From NCBI GenBank assembly GCA_905214545.1, contig CAJMMO010000005.1:1-60437 (forward strand): a DNA stretch of 60,437 bases, read 5' to 3'. The notes under the pieces were generated by a model. The model had not been told where the DNA came from and did no database searches. It worked only from the letters and a program-made list of their open reading frames with translations. Shown here one piece after another: positions 23,872-32,545 of this stretch; positions within the stretch are counted from its first letter, which is position 1, and each line of letters starts with the position of its first letter. The position numbers and the translations under genes are program-made. The DNA is from an uncultured bacterium. GTDB taxonomy: Bacteria; Bacillota; Bacilli; Lactobacillales; Lactobacillaceae.

Positions 23872-23904
23872 TGTAACATAACTGCAACATTTGCATCCTA
23901 CAAT
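23872..23904 (+). promoter_or_regulatory. Promoter with a WalR-like box
   Basis: TGTAAC (23872-23877), five bases, TGCAAC (23883-23888) resembles the WalR direct repeat TGTWAH-N5-TGTWAH with one mismatch. A -10 TACAAT lies at 23899-23904. The box sits where an activator replacing a weak -35 would bind. The remaining leader to 24003 shows nothing else I can name. Confidence 0.5.
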
Positions 23905-24003
23905 AAAAACTGTCGTTAGGAACAAATGCCTAACACCTAAATTTTGAATTTTAACTCGCAGCATTAACCACCGCTGCCAAAAAACCTATCGGAGGAAATC
24001 AAT

Positions 24004-24705
24004 TTGACTAATTTTAAGTCCAGCTTAGTAAAATTATCAGCAGCCGCAGCATTGACCATTGCCGGTTTTGCTACTGTAAATTCTGCTAGTGCCCACACCA
24101 CTGTTCAAGCTGCAAGCAACGACATCGTAACTGTTAAGTACACCCCAGGCTACGGCATCGCAGTTTGGAGCAACTACGAAGGCGGCCACACCACTGGTCA
24201 AACCTTAAAGCATGGTACTGCTTGGAAAGTGATCTCAACTGTTAAGGACTCAAAGGGTACTACCTGGTACGAATTAGGCAGCAACCAATGGATCCAAGCT
24301 CAATACACTGTTGCAGGCGACCAATCAGCTCAACTGTCATCATCAACTTCTGACAAGGCTAACGCAGTTATCAGCCTGGCTAAGCAGCAATTGGGCAAGC
24401 CTTACGTATGGGGCGCTTCAGGCAGCAACGCTTTTGACTGCTCAGGCTTGACCAGCTACGTTTTCTCACACGCAGCAGGCAAGAACATCGGCCGGACTAC
24501 TTACCAACAATTAAACGCAGGCCAAAGAGTTTCAGTTAACAACCTGCAACCGGGCGACTTAGTATTCTGGGGCAACTACCACGTAGGTATCTACATTGGC
24601 AACGGCCAATACATCCACGCCCCACAACCGGGTGAAAACGTTAAGGTTGCTTCAATCAGCAGCTACTTTTACCCATCATACGGTGTTCGTGTATTAAACA
24701 ACTAA
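24004..24705 (+). CDS. Secreted NlpC/P60 peptidoglycan hydrolase
   Basis: A secreted 233-residue enzyme that cleaves within peptidoglycan stem peptides. A signal peptide covers about residues 1-37. An SH3-like or S-layer-associated domain of about 65 residues follows (VKYTPGYGIAVWSNYEGG, GTTWYELGSNQWI), then a C-terminal NlpC/P60 domain. The catalytic Cys146 is in FDCSGL, the His is in YHVGIYIG and a third polar residue is in YIHAP. Start TTG 24004 follows GGAGG by eight bases. Codons are of the highly expressed type. A WalR-like box upstream fits control by cell-wall stress signalling. A strong terminator follows. Confidence 0.93.
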   Translation: MTNFKSSLVKLSAAAALTIAGFATVNSASAHTTVQAASNDIVTVKYTPGYGIAVWSNYEGGHTTGQTLKHGTAWKVISTVKDSKGTTWYELGSNQWIQAQYTVAGDQSAQLSSSTSDKANAVISLAKQQLGKPYVWGASGSNAFDCSGLTSYVFSHAAGKNIGRTTYQQLNAGQRVSVNNLQPGDLVFWGNYHVGIYIGNGQYIHAPQPGENVKVASISSYFYPSYGVRVLNN

Positions 24706-24718
24706 TTATTGATCATCA

Positions 24719-24755
24719 AAAAAGGCTAGTGCAAAAGCACTAGCCTTCTTTTTTT
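24719..24755. terminator. Bidirectional terminator
   Basis: Stem AAGGCTAGTGC/GCACTAGCCTT with loop AAAA. The stop codon of hflX lies inside its 3' arm. Confidence 0.9.
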
Positions 24756-26020
24756 GTCTGCCGGTATTTTTCAAAAAGCGCGCGGTCGCGCGGCGCCAGC
24801 CGGACTGAGATGGCGATGCCGTCCGGCTCGTATTTTTCTTCTTCGACCTGCCCAAAGTCGTGCAGGTAGGCGACGTCCTTGCCCGCAGTCAGCGGCAGGA
24901 ACAAGTCGACTTTTTCATAGCCCTGGAAGATCTTTTTGACGATCATCTTGGCCAAGGCCTGCTGCGAAGCCGGGTCCTTGGCCGAATACAGGATGTCGCT
25001 GCCTTCGATCTGCGGGTAGGCGCGGCCCGTCAGGTCCGCCTTGTTGTAGGCGGTTAAGATCGGCACGTTGTCGATGCCGATTTCGTGGAGCACCTGCTGG
25101 GTCGTGTTGATCATCTGCAGCATGTTGGGGTCGGAGGCGTCGACGACGTTGACCAAGAGGTCGGCGTCTTTAGCCTCCTGCAAGGTGGCCTTGAAGGACT
25201 CGACCAGGTTGTGGGGCAGCTTGGAGATAAAGCCGACGGTGTCCGACAGGATAAAATTGAAGTTTTCCGAGTAATCGATCCTGCGGACGCTCGTGTCCAA
25301 GGTGGCAAAGAGCATGTCTTTTTCAAAGACCTGCTTGTCCTTTTTTTCCTTGCTAAAAGCAGACAGCAGGCCGTTCATGGTCGTGGACTTGCCGGCGTTG
25401 GTGTAGCCGACCAGGGCGACCTGCGGCAGGCGCGAGCGGTTGCGGCGCTTGGACTTGATCTCTTCTTGGCTGGCGATAGCTGCCAGCTGTTTTTTGATGC
25501 GGCTGATCTGCTGCTGGATGGTCCGCCGGTTTAATTCCAGCTTGCTTTCACCGCTGCCGCGGTTGGCAAAGCCCCCGCCGCGCTGCTGGTCCAAAGTGCG
25601 CTCTGACGGGTGCAGGCGCGGCAGCTCGTACTGCAGGCGGGCCAGCTGGACTTGCAGCTTGGCCTGCTTGGTCTTGGCCCGGCTGGCGAAGATCTCTAAG
25701 ATCAGCTCGGTGCGGTCTAAGACGGTCAGGCGGGTGATCTGCTCGATGTTCCTGATCTGGGTCGGGGTCAGCTCGTCGTTGATGACGGCGACCTTGGCCT
25801 TGAGCCCTTGGGCTAAAGCCTTTAACTCGTTGAGCTTGCCCAAGCCCATGTAGGTGGCGGCGACGATCTGGTCGGCGTTTTGCTCGACGCGGCCGGCGAC
25901 TTCCATATTATCCGCCATGGTCAAGTTGGCCAGCTCGGTCATGTAGTAGTCAAAGTTCGGGTCGTTCAAATTCACGCCGGCGATGACAGCTTTGGTCTTC
26001 TTTTTTCTATTATTAAGCAA
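24740..26020 (-). CDS. hflX: GTPase HflX
   Basis: Ribosome-associated GTPase that splits or rescues 70S ribosomes under stress. The 426-residue protein has the HflX N-terminal domain (about residues 1-190, ending in a helical arm with LNRRTIQQQISRIKKQL). The G domain follows, with G1 GYTNAGKST, G3 DTVGFI and G4 TAYNKADL. The GGGFANRGSGES element typical of HflX is present. Start TTG 26020 follows AAGGTG. It lies ten bases after pepIP, last in a likely operon with pepIP and the phosphatase gene. Length is normal for the family. Confidence 0.94.
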   Translation of the reverse strand: MLNNRKKKTKAVIAGVNLNDPNFDYYMTELANLTMADNMEVAGRVEQNADQIVAATYMGLGKLNELKALAQGLKAKVAVINDELTPTQIRNIEQITRLTVLDRTELILEIFASRAKTKQAKLQVQLARLQYELPRLHPSERTLDQQRGGGFANRGSGESKLELNRRTIQQQISRIKKQLAAIASQEEIKSKRRNRSRLPQVALVGYTNAGKSTTMNGLLSAFSKEKKDKQVFEKDMLFATLDTSVRRIDYSENFNFILSDTVGFISKLPHNLVESFKATLQEAKDADLLVNVVDASDPNMLQMINTTQQVLHEIGIDNVPILTAYNKADLTGRAYPQIEGSDILYSAKDPASQQALAKMIVKKIFQGYEKVDLFLPLTAGKDVAYLHDFGQVEEEKYEPDGIAISVRLAPRDRALFEKYRQTKKEG

Positions 26021-26030
26021 TCTTTCACCT

Positions 26031-26918
26031 TCAATCGTGTTCGTTTAACCAGGCTTGCAATAAGTCTAAGTAGCGGTCAGTTTCCTGGACAAAAGGCATG
26101 TGGCCGCAGCCTTGGAACAGCTCCCAGCGCGCCTTGGGCAGGGCGTCAAACATGGTTTTGGCGACCAGCGGTGTGCACAGGTCGTCGGTCCCGCTGGTGA
26201 TTAAGGCGGGCTGAGTAATCGTTTTTAACTGGTTTGTGTATTCGTAGTCGTGCAGGTTGCCTTCGGGGCTGTATTCGTTAGGGCCCCAGCCGGTCAGGTA
26301 GGCGGTTTGGCCGCCTATTTTTTTACGCCGCACAGGCTCTGGCAGGTCCGGGCTCGGTGCAATCACGTGCTCGGCCATGAAGTGGTCGTTGGCCTTTTCA
26401 TAAGCCTGGCCTGTAAAGTCGTGCCGGCTTTCAGCGTCCTTAATGGCCTCTTGCTCACTTTGGGGCAGGTAGTGCTGCAGGCGGTGCAGCTCGCTGGCCC
26501 AGAGCTTGGCTGACGACAGCGTCGACGACAAGATGACGCTGTTAATTCCTGCGGGCTGGTAGTCGCATAAATAGATGATCGCGAGCATCCCGCCCCAGGA
26601 CTGGCCCAGCAGGTGGATCTTTTTCAAGCCTAGGTATTGGCGCAGGCTGCTTAATTCTTCCGCCCAGCTTTTTTTATTGTAAAAAAGGTCGGCTTGGTCA
26701 TCCGGCTGGCTGGATTTACCGCAGCCCAGCTGGTCGTACATAATCAGCTGGCGCTGGGCGCGCTCTGCCAAGTCGTCTAAGACCTCAAAGTAGTTGTGGC
26801 TTGAGCCCGGGCCGCCGTGCAGCAGCACTAAAGGCGGCTTAGCCGACTTTTCGCCGACAATTCTGTAGTAGGTGCGCAGCCCGTGGAAGGGCATGAAGCC
26901 TTCTTTTACTGTCTTCAT
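26031..26918 (-). CDS. pepIP: Proline iminopeptidase
   Basis: Serine peptidase that removes N-terminal proline from peptides. The 295-residue alpha/beta hydrolase has the oxyanion motif LLHGGPGSS, the nucleophile Ser107 in GQSWGG, an acid in GTDDLCT and the His in GCGHMPF. Its length equals that described for the L. delbrueckii enzyme. It overlaps the upstream phosphatase gene by four bases (ATGA) and is followed ten bases later by hflX. It is one of two proline iminopeptidase-type genes in the window; the other is at 35302. The exact substrate range is inferred from the family. Confidence 0.9.
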   Translation of the reverse strand: MKTVKEGFMPFHGLRTYYRIVGEKSAKPPLVLLHGGPGSSHNYFEVLDDLAERAQRQLIMYDQLGCGKSSQPDDQADLFYNKKSWAEELSSLRQYLGLKKIHLLGQSWGGMLAIIYLCDYQPAGINSVILSSTLSSAKLWASELHRLQHYLPQSEQEAIKDAESRHDFTGQAYEKANDHFMAEHVIAPSPDLPEPVRRKKIGGQTAYLTGWGPNEYSPEGNLHDYEYTNQLKTITQPALITSGTDDLCTPLVAKTMFDALPKARWELFQGCGHMPFVQETDRYLDLLQAWLNEHD

Positions 26919-27565
26919 AATTTCATCTGGTTGTAGCTGGTAATCTTAATGTCTTTGTCCGTGATCTGCATCTTAGTTATGGAGCCGTTGCGCGGAGGGA
27001 TGCTGACGTCGAACTTGCCGCCGCCGAACTTGTCGGTCCACGAACGGATGTTGAAGCCGTGGGTGACCAGCAGAATGTTTTCGGCGCCGTCGAGCTGGCG
27101 GATCAGGTCAAAGCCCTTGCCTACACGCTGCCAGTAGTCTTCCGGGCTTTCGGCCGCGTGGAAGGGGTCGGCGTCTTTGGTAAACTGTTTGACCTCGTCA
27201 ATCGAGTACTTGCGCAGCATTCCGCCGCGGGTCGTGCAGCCGTGCGGGCCGCCGATCATTTCCCAGCACTCGCCGATGTCCATGCCCTCAAAGTAGCCGT
27301 AAAATTGCTCCCTGAAAAAAGGCGAAGCGATGTGCTGCAGCTCGTCGCGGTTGCAATTTTCCTGGATGATGTAGTCGCAGGTGTCGCTGGCGCGCTTCAT
27401 GTCAGACGACAAAGCGATGTCAAACGGCACTTGCGCGAGTACCTTGCCCACACGCTTGGCGTCCGCAATCCCCTTGTCGGTCAAGGGCGTGTCGCACCAG
27501 CCCTGCATCTTGTGGAAACGGTTGATGTAAGTTTGACCGTGTCTGATAATATAAACATTTTTCAT
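26915..27565 (-). CDS. Histidine phosphatase (phosphoglycerate mutase-like)
   Basis: A 216-residue member of the histidine phosphatase superfamily. The catalytic motif is IIRHGQTYINR near the N-terminus. LSSDMKRASDTCDYI carries the conserved Arg and LVTHGFNIRSW the second His. Such proteins in lactobacilli are usually broad phosphatases rather than glycolytic mutases, because true GpmA is longer and more conserved. GAGGGATC precedes the ATG. The stop overlaps the pepIP start by four bases, so it heads the pepIP-hflX transcript. The substrate is unknown. Confidence 0.87.
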   Translation of the reverse strand: MKNVYIIRHGQTYINRFHKMQGWCDTPLTDKGIADAKRVGKVLAQVPFDIALSSDMKRASDTCDYIIQENCNRDELQHIASPFFREQFYGYFEGMDIGECWEMIGGPHGCTTRGGMLRKYSIDEVKQFTKDADPFHAAESPEDYWQRVGKGFDLIRQLDGAENILLVTHGFNIRSWTDKFGGGKFDVSIPPRNGSITKMQITDKDIKITSYNQMKL

Positions 27566-27574
27566 AATGATCCC

Positions 27575-28192
27575 TCACTGTTTGCTTTTTTCACTACTAT
27601 TATAAAGCGCTTTGGCCGCTTGCACATCACGCGGCTGGATCGTGTACACGGACCCCTTCGGGTACATGACTGAGACTTCCTGGGTGTGCTTTAAGCCGAT
27701 CGCGTGGCCCAACTCGTGTTCGACGGTGTTGGCCAGGCGCTGGTCGTCGTAATTGTAAAAATCGCTGAGCAAATAATAAGTGTTTAAGGTGACCTTGGCC
27801 TTGAGCAGCCGCTTTGTCAGCGGGTTGTACTGGGTCGCGGTCACGCCGGCCTTGTCGGAGTCGGGCTCGGAAGCGGCCCCAATAGTAATATCCGCCTTTT
27901 TTAGATTATTGATTACCTGAAAGTGAAAAGCGCCGGTCTGGTTCCAGGCGGCGATCCCGTTATAGGCGGCCTGGCGCAGGTGCGCATTGTCCAAGTCGAT
28001 GGCCACCGTGGCCGTGGCGCCCTGCCAGCGCACCGAACCGCTGCGTTTTTTCAGCTGTTTTTCGACGGGGGCCTTCGTCGCCGGGAAAATCTGCTGGACC
28101 AGCGCGGGGTGTGTCTGCAGGTAGGTGTAGCCGCCGACGGCGATGGCGCAGACGATGGCGAGGTTTAAAAAGAACCGGAAAAATGATTTCAT
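27575..28192 (-). CDS. Membrane-anchored matrixin-like zinc metalloprotease
   Basis: A 205-residue protein with an N-terminal membrane helix or uncleaved signal (about residues 5-25) and an extracellular metzincin domain. The zinc motif HELGHAIGLKH at residues 159-169 has all three His and the catalytic Glu160. A Met-turn follows in VSVMYPKG. This is the short M10-type family found in some lactobacilli. AAAGGATG precedes the ATG. It ends ten bases upstream of the phosphatase gene and may lead that operon. Its substrate is unknown; cleavage of a surface protein or peptide is inferred from the location. Confidence 0.87.
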   Translation of the reverse strand: MKSFFRFFLNLAIVCAIAVGGYTYLQTHPALVQQIFPATKAPVEKQLKKRSGSVRWQGATATVAIDLDNAHLRQAAYNGIAAWNQTGAFHFQVINNLKKADITIGAASEPDSDKAGVTATQYNPLTKRLLKAKVTLNTYYLLSDFYNYDDQRLANTVEHELGHAIGLKHTQEVSVMYPKGSVYTIQPRDVQAAKALYNSSEKSKQ

Positions 28193-28327
28193 GCTATCTC
28201 ATCCTTTTAGCATTGAGTATAGAGGAAGTCGGGCAGAGACCGCATGAAAAAGACCTGTTTCCTGCAAAAAAATCTGGCTATGCTAAAATATTATGCAAAC
28301 TTTTTAGAAAAGAGCAGGTGTGATTGA

Positions 28328-30625
28328 TTGACGAAGCAAGAAAGCGCAAAAGAAAAAGAACAAAAGCACTTGGATGAGGTCTTAGGCCTGATCAAGACCA
28401 AAGAGGGGCAGTTAAAAAAGTCCATCAAAGAAGACCGCAACCAGGCCCGCGACTTGAACGCCCACTTCTTTGACGACGTAAAACTTGATTACGACAACTA
28501 CTCGACTTCGATCGACACGGCCTTGTCGATCCGCCAGCAGCAGACGATGCTCGATGAGCGGCAAAACGCCTGGCAGCACAGTGCCAAGGAGCTGTCGACC
28601 CTGCAGCGGCTGGTCAAGCGGCCTTACTTTGCCCGGGTCGACTTCCGCGACCCGCTGGAAGACCACGACGAAACGATTTACATCGGCCTGTCTTCTTTTG
28701 CCGACGAAAAAAATCACTTCTTGATCTACGACTGGCGGGCGCCGATTTCTTCTATCTATTATGACGGCAAACTTGGCAAGGTGACCTACGAGGCGCCGGC
28801 CGGCCCGCAGACCGTCGAGATGACGAAAAAGCGCCAGTTTGAAATCAAAGACGGCCGCATCCAAAACATGTTCGACACCAACGAATCGATCGGCGACCAG
28901 ATGCTGATCGACGTCTTGAACGAAAAGTCGACCACGCAGATGAAGTCGATCGTGACGACGATCCAGATGGAGCAAAACAAGATCATCCGCGACACCAAGT
29001 CCGACCTGCTCTTCGTCCAGGGCGCGGCCGGCAGCGGCAAGACCAGCGCCATCCTGCAGCGGGTAGCCTACCTGCTTTACCGCTACCGCGGCAACTTGCG
29101 CAGCAGCCAGGTCGTCATGTTCAGCCCGAACCAGCTGTTTAACGACTACGTCAAAAACGTCCTGCCGGAGATGGGCGAGCAGAACATGGTGCAGATGACC
29201 TACTGGCAGTTTGTCGCCCGGCGGCTGCCAAGCCTGAAAGTGGAAACCTTATTTGAGCAGTTTGAAAACGAGGATAACGACGACAACCTGCAACGGCTGG
29301 TCAACTCGCGGACCTTTTTTAATGCGGCTCAGCGCTACGCCGAACACTTAAACCAAGCCGGCGTCGCCTTCCGCAACATCTACTTCCGCGACAAGAAAAA
29401 GCCGTTCTTTAAAAAAGAGGACATCAAGGAGCTGTATTACAGCTTCAACCAAAACTACAACCTGGCCAACCGCATCGACGCCACGCGCGAAGAGCTGGTC
29501 CACCGCTTAAACCGCCGGATCGGCGCCGAAACCCGCATGGCCTGGGTGCGCGACTACATCGAAGGCCTGAGCCAGGAGCAGCTGAATGCCTTGTATGACC
29601 GGCCCGACCAGGAATTCGCCTCTGAAAAACAAGAAGAGCGCTTCTTGGCCCGCAAGATCGTGGTCAAGGCACTGGGCAAGGTCAACAAGCAGGTCAACCA
29701 CTACCGCTTCTTGAGCCCGCGCCGCCAGTACCTGCGCTTTTTAAAGGCCGTGCCGAAGCTGATCGACTTAGACAAGCACGGCGTCACCATTGAGCAATGG
29801 CAGGCCTACACGGACCAGGCTTTGGCCAACTTCAAAGACCACAAGATCCGAATGAGCGACGTGTCGCCTTACTTGTTTATCTACGACCTGCTGACGGGCC
29901 GGCGCACCAACTACGAGATGCGCTACGCCTTCGTCGACGAAATCCAGGACTACACGCCGTTCCAGCTGGCCTACCTGCGCTTCAACTTCCCGCGGGCCCG
30001 CTTTACCATGCTGGGCGACTTGAACCAGGCGATCTTTACGAAAGACGCCAGCCGCGGCCTGTTAAAACAGATCGCCAACCTGTTTGACCCGGAAAAAACG
30101 CGGGTCGTGCAGCTGACCAAGTCCTACCGGTCTACCAAGCAAATCACCGAGTTCACCAAGCAGATCCTGCGCCAGGGCGAAAAGATCGAGGCCTTTAACC
30201 GGCAGGGGCCGGTGCCTGTCTTGTGGCAGCGGGTCAGCGAGGTCGGCAGCCTGGCTGTTTTAAAGCAGGTCTTAGCCGACAACGAACAGCAAAAGCTGAC
30301 GACGGCCATCATTACCAAGACGGTTGAACAAGCCAAGGACCTTTTTGCCAAAATGAAAAAGGCTGGGCTCAAGGCCACCTTGATTGCCAGCGCCAACCAG
30401 CGGCTGGTGCCGGGCACCTTGGTCGTGCCGTCCTACTTGGCCAAGGGGCTGGAATTCGACGCGGTCTTGGCCTGGGACTTGTCGGATAAAAACTACCAGC
30501 GCCTAGACGAAACGCAACTGGTTTATACCATTGCCTCGCGGGCGATGTATAAGCTCGACATGATCAGTACGGGGCAGGCCAGCCGGCTGCTGCCTCATGA
30601 TCAGCAAAACTACGAACTTAAATAA
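28328..30625 (+). CDS. helD: HelD-type UvrD-like helicase (RNA polymerase recycling factor)
   Basis: A 765-residue superfamily 1 motor of the HelD type, which in Bacillus removes RNA polymerase from DNA or RNA. The first 70 residues form a charged coiled coil, the arm that enters the polymerase channel in HelD. Walker A GAAGSGKTS lies at about 231-239, Walker B is FVDEIQDYTPFQ, and the later motifs GDLNQAIF and LTKSYRSTKQI are present. A C-terminal VPSYLAKGLEFDAV motif follows. Start TTG 28328 follows GCAGGTG by eight bases. It stands alone with a terminator behind it. Length is typical of HelD and too long for Rep-like minimal helicases. Confidence 0.88.
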   Translation: MTKQESAKEKEQKHLDEVLGLIKTKEGQLKKSIKEDRNQARDLNAHFFDDVKLDYDNYSTSIDTALSIRQQQTMLDERQNAWQHSAKELSTLQRLVKRPYFARVDFRDPLEDHDETIYIGLSSFADEKNHFLIYDWRAPISSIYYDGKLGKVTYEAPAGPQTVEMTKKRQFEIKDGRIQNMFDTNESIGDQMLIDVLNEKSTTQMKSIVTTIQMEQNKIIRDTKSDLLFVQGAAGSGKTSAILQRVAYLLYRYRGNLRSSQVVMFSPNQLFNDYVKNVLPEMGEQNMVQMTYWQFVARRLPSLKVETLFEQFENEDNDDNLQRLVNSRTFFNAAQRYAEHLNQAGVAFRNIYFRDKKKPFFKKEDIKELYYSFNQNYNLANRIDATREELVHRLNRRIGAETRMAWVRDYIEGLSQEQLNALYDRPDQEFASEKQEERFLARKIVVKALGKVNKQVNHYRFLSPRRQYLRFLKAVPKLIDLDKHGVTIEQWQAYTDQALANFKDHKIRMSDVSPYLFIYDLLTGRRTNYEMRYAFVDEIQDYTPFQLAYLRFNFPRARFTMLGDLNQAIFTKDASRGLLKQIANLFDPEKTRVVQLTKSYRSTKQITEFTKQILRQGEKIEAFNRQGPVPVLWQRVSEVGSLAVLKQVLADNEQQKLTTAIITKTVEQAKDLFAKMKKAGLKATLIASANQRLVPGTLVVPSYLAKGLEFDAVLAWDLSDKNYQRLDETQLVYTIASRAMYKLDMISTGQASRLLPHDQQNYELK

Positions 30626-30660
30626 AAAAAGCAAGCGCTCAGCGCTTGCTTTTTATTTTT
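30625..30660. terminator. Bidirectional terminator after helD
   Basis: Stem GCAAGCGC/GCGCTTGC (30631-30638 with 30642-30649), loop TCA, with A and T tracts. It overlaps the end of the convergent gene. Confidence 0.88.
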
Positions 30661-31381
30661 TGATGAAGACGGCCTGCCGTCCTTGCTGGTTATAGACTTG
30701 TTCGAAAGGCCCCATCGGCACGGCATCGTTTTTGCCGCCGAGCGGGTCGTTGATGTAGACCAGATTTTGTTTTTTGTCATAGCCGGTGACCAGCACGCAG
30801 TGCGAAGACGGCGTGACGTGGACCTTGCCCTGCGGCGTCTTCCAGGTCTGCATGTCGTTGACAGGTTTAAAATCAAGGCTGGTCCAGACGACGACCGGCC
30901 GGCCGCGGCTGACCTGGATCAAGACTTGCTTCAGCGAGCTGCCCGTGTAGTCGACGGCCTGGGCGTCGTATTTTTTGGCCAGGTCCGTCAGCGGGCCGTG
31001 GAAGACACACCAGCCGGCGTTGGCGATGCTCATGTAGCCGACAAAGCCGACGTTGGGGTTGCCGCGATAGCCCTTGCCCGGGAAGGAGGACACGTGCTTG
31101 ACCTCGCGGCCGAGCTGGTTTTTGGTCACGTCGTGGTGGTAGTAGTTCAGCAGCATGGCCAAGCTCGTCACCTCGCAGCCGTTAGGCAGGTCGGGGTTTT
31201 GCTCGATTTCGGGCGCGGAAATAATTTTTTCGTTGGGGATGAAGTTGTAGAGCACTTCGTCGTCAAAGAAGGTATTTGTTTTTTTATAAAAAATAAGGCC
31301 GAGGATGATGACAACCAGGACCCCAAATAAGATGAAATGTTTTGTCTTATTGCGTTTGTTTAATTGAGTGCGTGTTTTCAT
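30653..31381 (-). CDS. Membrane-anchored C39-like cysteine peptidase
   Basis: A 242-residue protein with a single N-terminal membrane helix (about residues 15-31) and an extracellular peptidase_C39_2-type domain. The catalytic Cys69 is in LPNGCEVTSLAMLL, the His is in SSHCVLVTGYD and the Asp is in YINDPLGG. The start at 31381 is chosen because the hydrophobic anchor follows directly, though it has no clear ribosome site. Translation probably depends on coupling, since the start lies inside the end of the acyltransferase gene. The domain is not attached to a transporter, so it is not a bacteriocin exporter peptidase. The substrate is unknown. Confidence 0.85.
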   Translation of the reverse strand: MKTRTQLNKRNKTKHFILFGVLVVIILGLIFYKKTNTFFDDEVLYNFIPNEKIISAPEIEQNPDLPNGCEVTSLAMLLNYYHHDVTKNQLGREVKHVSSFPGKGYRGNPNVGFVGYMSIANAGWCVFHGPLTDLAKKYDAQAVDYTGSSLKQVLIQVSRGRPVVVWTSLDFKPVNDMQTWKTPQGKVHVTPSSHCVLVTGYDKKQNLVYINDPLGGKNDAVPMGPFEQVYNQQGRQAVFIKK

Positions 31382-32477
31382 AATTTTTAAAAAAGGCTTT
31401 GCAGCGCAGGCAGCACTGGTGGGCAAACCAAGCGCAGGCAAATGATAAAAACCAGGTGGCCAGCCAGCACAAGACTAAGACCAGCCAAGGGCGGCTCAAG
31501 GCCTGTTTGGGCAGGTCCAAGCCGCGCCAGAGCAGCTGGCTGAAAAAGACATTGCTCAAATATGCTCTGTGGGCGTAGACCGCCAGGAAGTGGAAGCGGC
31601 GCTGCGGCCGGCGCTTTTGGCCGTCATAGTGGAAAAACCATAGGCCGCTGCCCAGCATAATGATAAGTATACAGTACAACAAATTGAGCGGGTCGTAGTA
31701 GCTGACATCGTATAATTTTATGGCCTGCCCGGCGTGCACCGATTCCTTAATCATGAAGTACAAGACAATGACGGCGGCTAGGGCTAAAAACGGCCAGACT
31801 TTTTTGACAAAGGCGTGGTAGTGCCTGATGAAAAGCCAGGCCAAGCAGCCAAAGACGGCGTAGATGAAAAAGGAGACGAAAAAGCGGTCGAGCAGGTACC
31901 AGTCGCTTTCGTGCGGGCCGTGGAAGACCCAGACCCGGTAGAAGGCCAGCCAGCCGCAGTAAGCCGCGGTGGCGACGGCCAAGACCAGCCAGGCCCGGCC
32001 CTTATTGCGGCCTACCCAGTTGGCCAGCCCGACAAACAGCGGCATCAGGATGATAAACTGCAGCATCATCGTGTTGTACCACAAGTGCGGCGCGGCGTTG
32101 CCGTTGACAAACTGCCAGCAAAAACGGCCAAAATTATGGTAGGGGATGCCTTGCTGCAGCCAGGGCATAAAGAGCAGGTAGATCGCCGTCCAGCAGATGG
32201 TCGGCACAAAGAGCAGGTGCCACTGCTTTTTCAGGTAGCTGAGATAGCGGAAGTCTGCTTGGTCTTCTATGTTGCCGATGGTCGTAAAAACGATGCTGAA
32301 GATAAAGACCGGAGCCGAGAACTTCAGCAGGTTGTATAAGATCCCCAGTTGGTTTTGCAGCGTGTAGGCCGGTTTTAATGCTAAAAAATAGCCGATGATC
32401 GATTGCGCCATGACTGCGGTGACCGCAAAGGTCTTCAGGTAGTCGCCGGCGTCTGCAGTTAGTTCTTTTTCGTGCAC
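31347..32477 (-). CDS. Acyltransferase-3-like membrane protein
   Basis: A 376-residue membrane protein with about ten helices that looks like the acyltransferase 3 (OafA/YrhL) family. These transfer acyl groups to cell-surface sugars or wall polymers. The usual first-helix His is less clear here, so the assignment is moderate. Start is GTG 32477 with AGAAGG six bases upstream. Its last 35 bases overlap the C39-like gene, suggesting a common transcript. Adjacent functions (wall-linked peptidase and surface modification) are compatible with an envelope role but do not prove one. Confidence 0.75.
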   Translation of the reverse strand: MHEKELTADAGDYLKTFAVTAVMAQSIIGYFLALKPAYTLQNQLGILYNLLKFSAPVFIFSIVFTTIGNIEDQADFRYLSYLKKQWHLLFVPTICWTAIYLLFMPWLQQGIPYHNFGRFCWQFVNGNAAPHLWYNTMMLQFIILMPLFVGLANWVGRNKGRAWLVLAVATAAYCGWLAFYRVWVFHGPHESDWYLLDRFFVSFFIYAVFGCLAWLFIRHYHAFVKKVWPFLALAAVIVLYFMIKESVHAGQAIKLYDVSYYDPLNLLYCILIIMLGSGLWFFHYDGQKRRPQRRFHFLAVYAHRAYLSNVFFSQLLWRGLDLPKQALSRPWLVLVLCWLATWFLSFACAWFAHQCCLRCKAFFKNYENTHSIKQTQ

Positions 32478-32545
32478 TTAGTCCTTCTTCTCCCCAAACT
32501 TTTTTAAATTAACCATTATAATGATCATAGCAGAAGGGGGTCACC

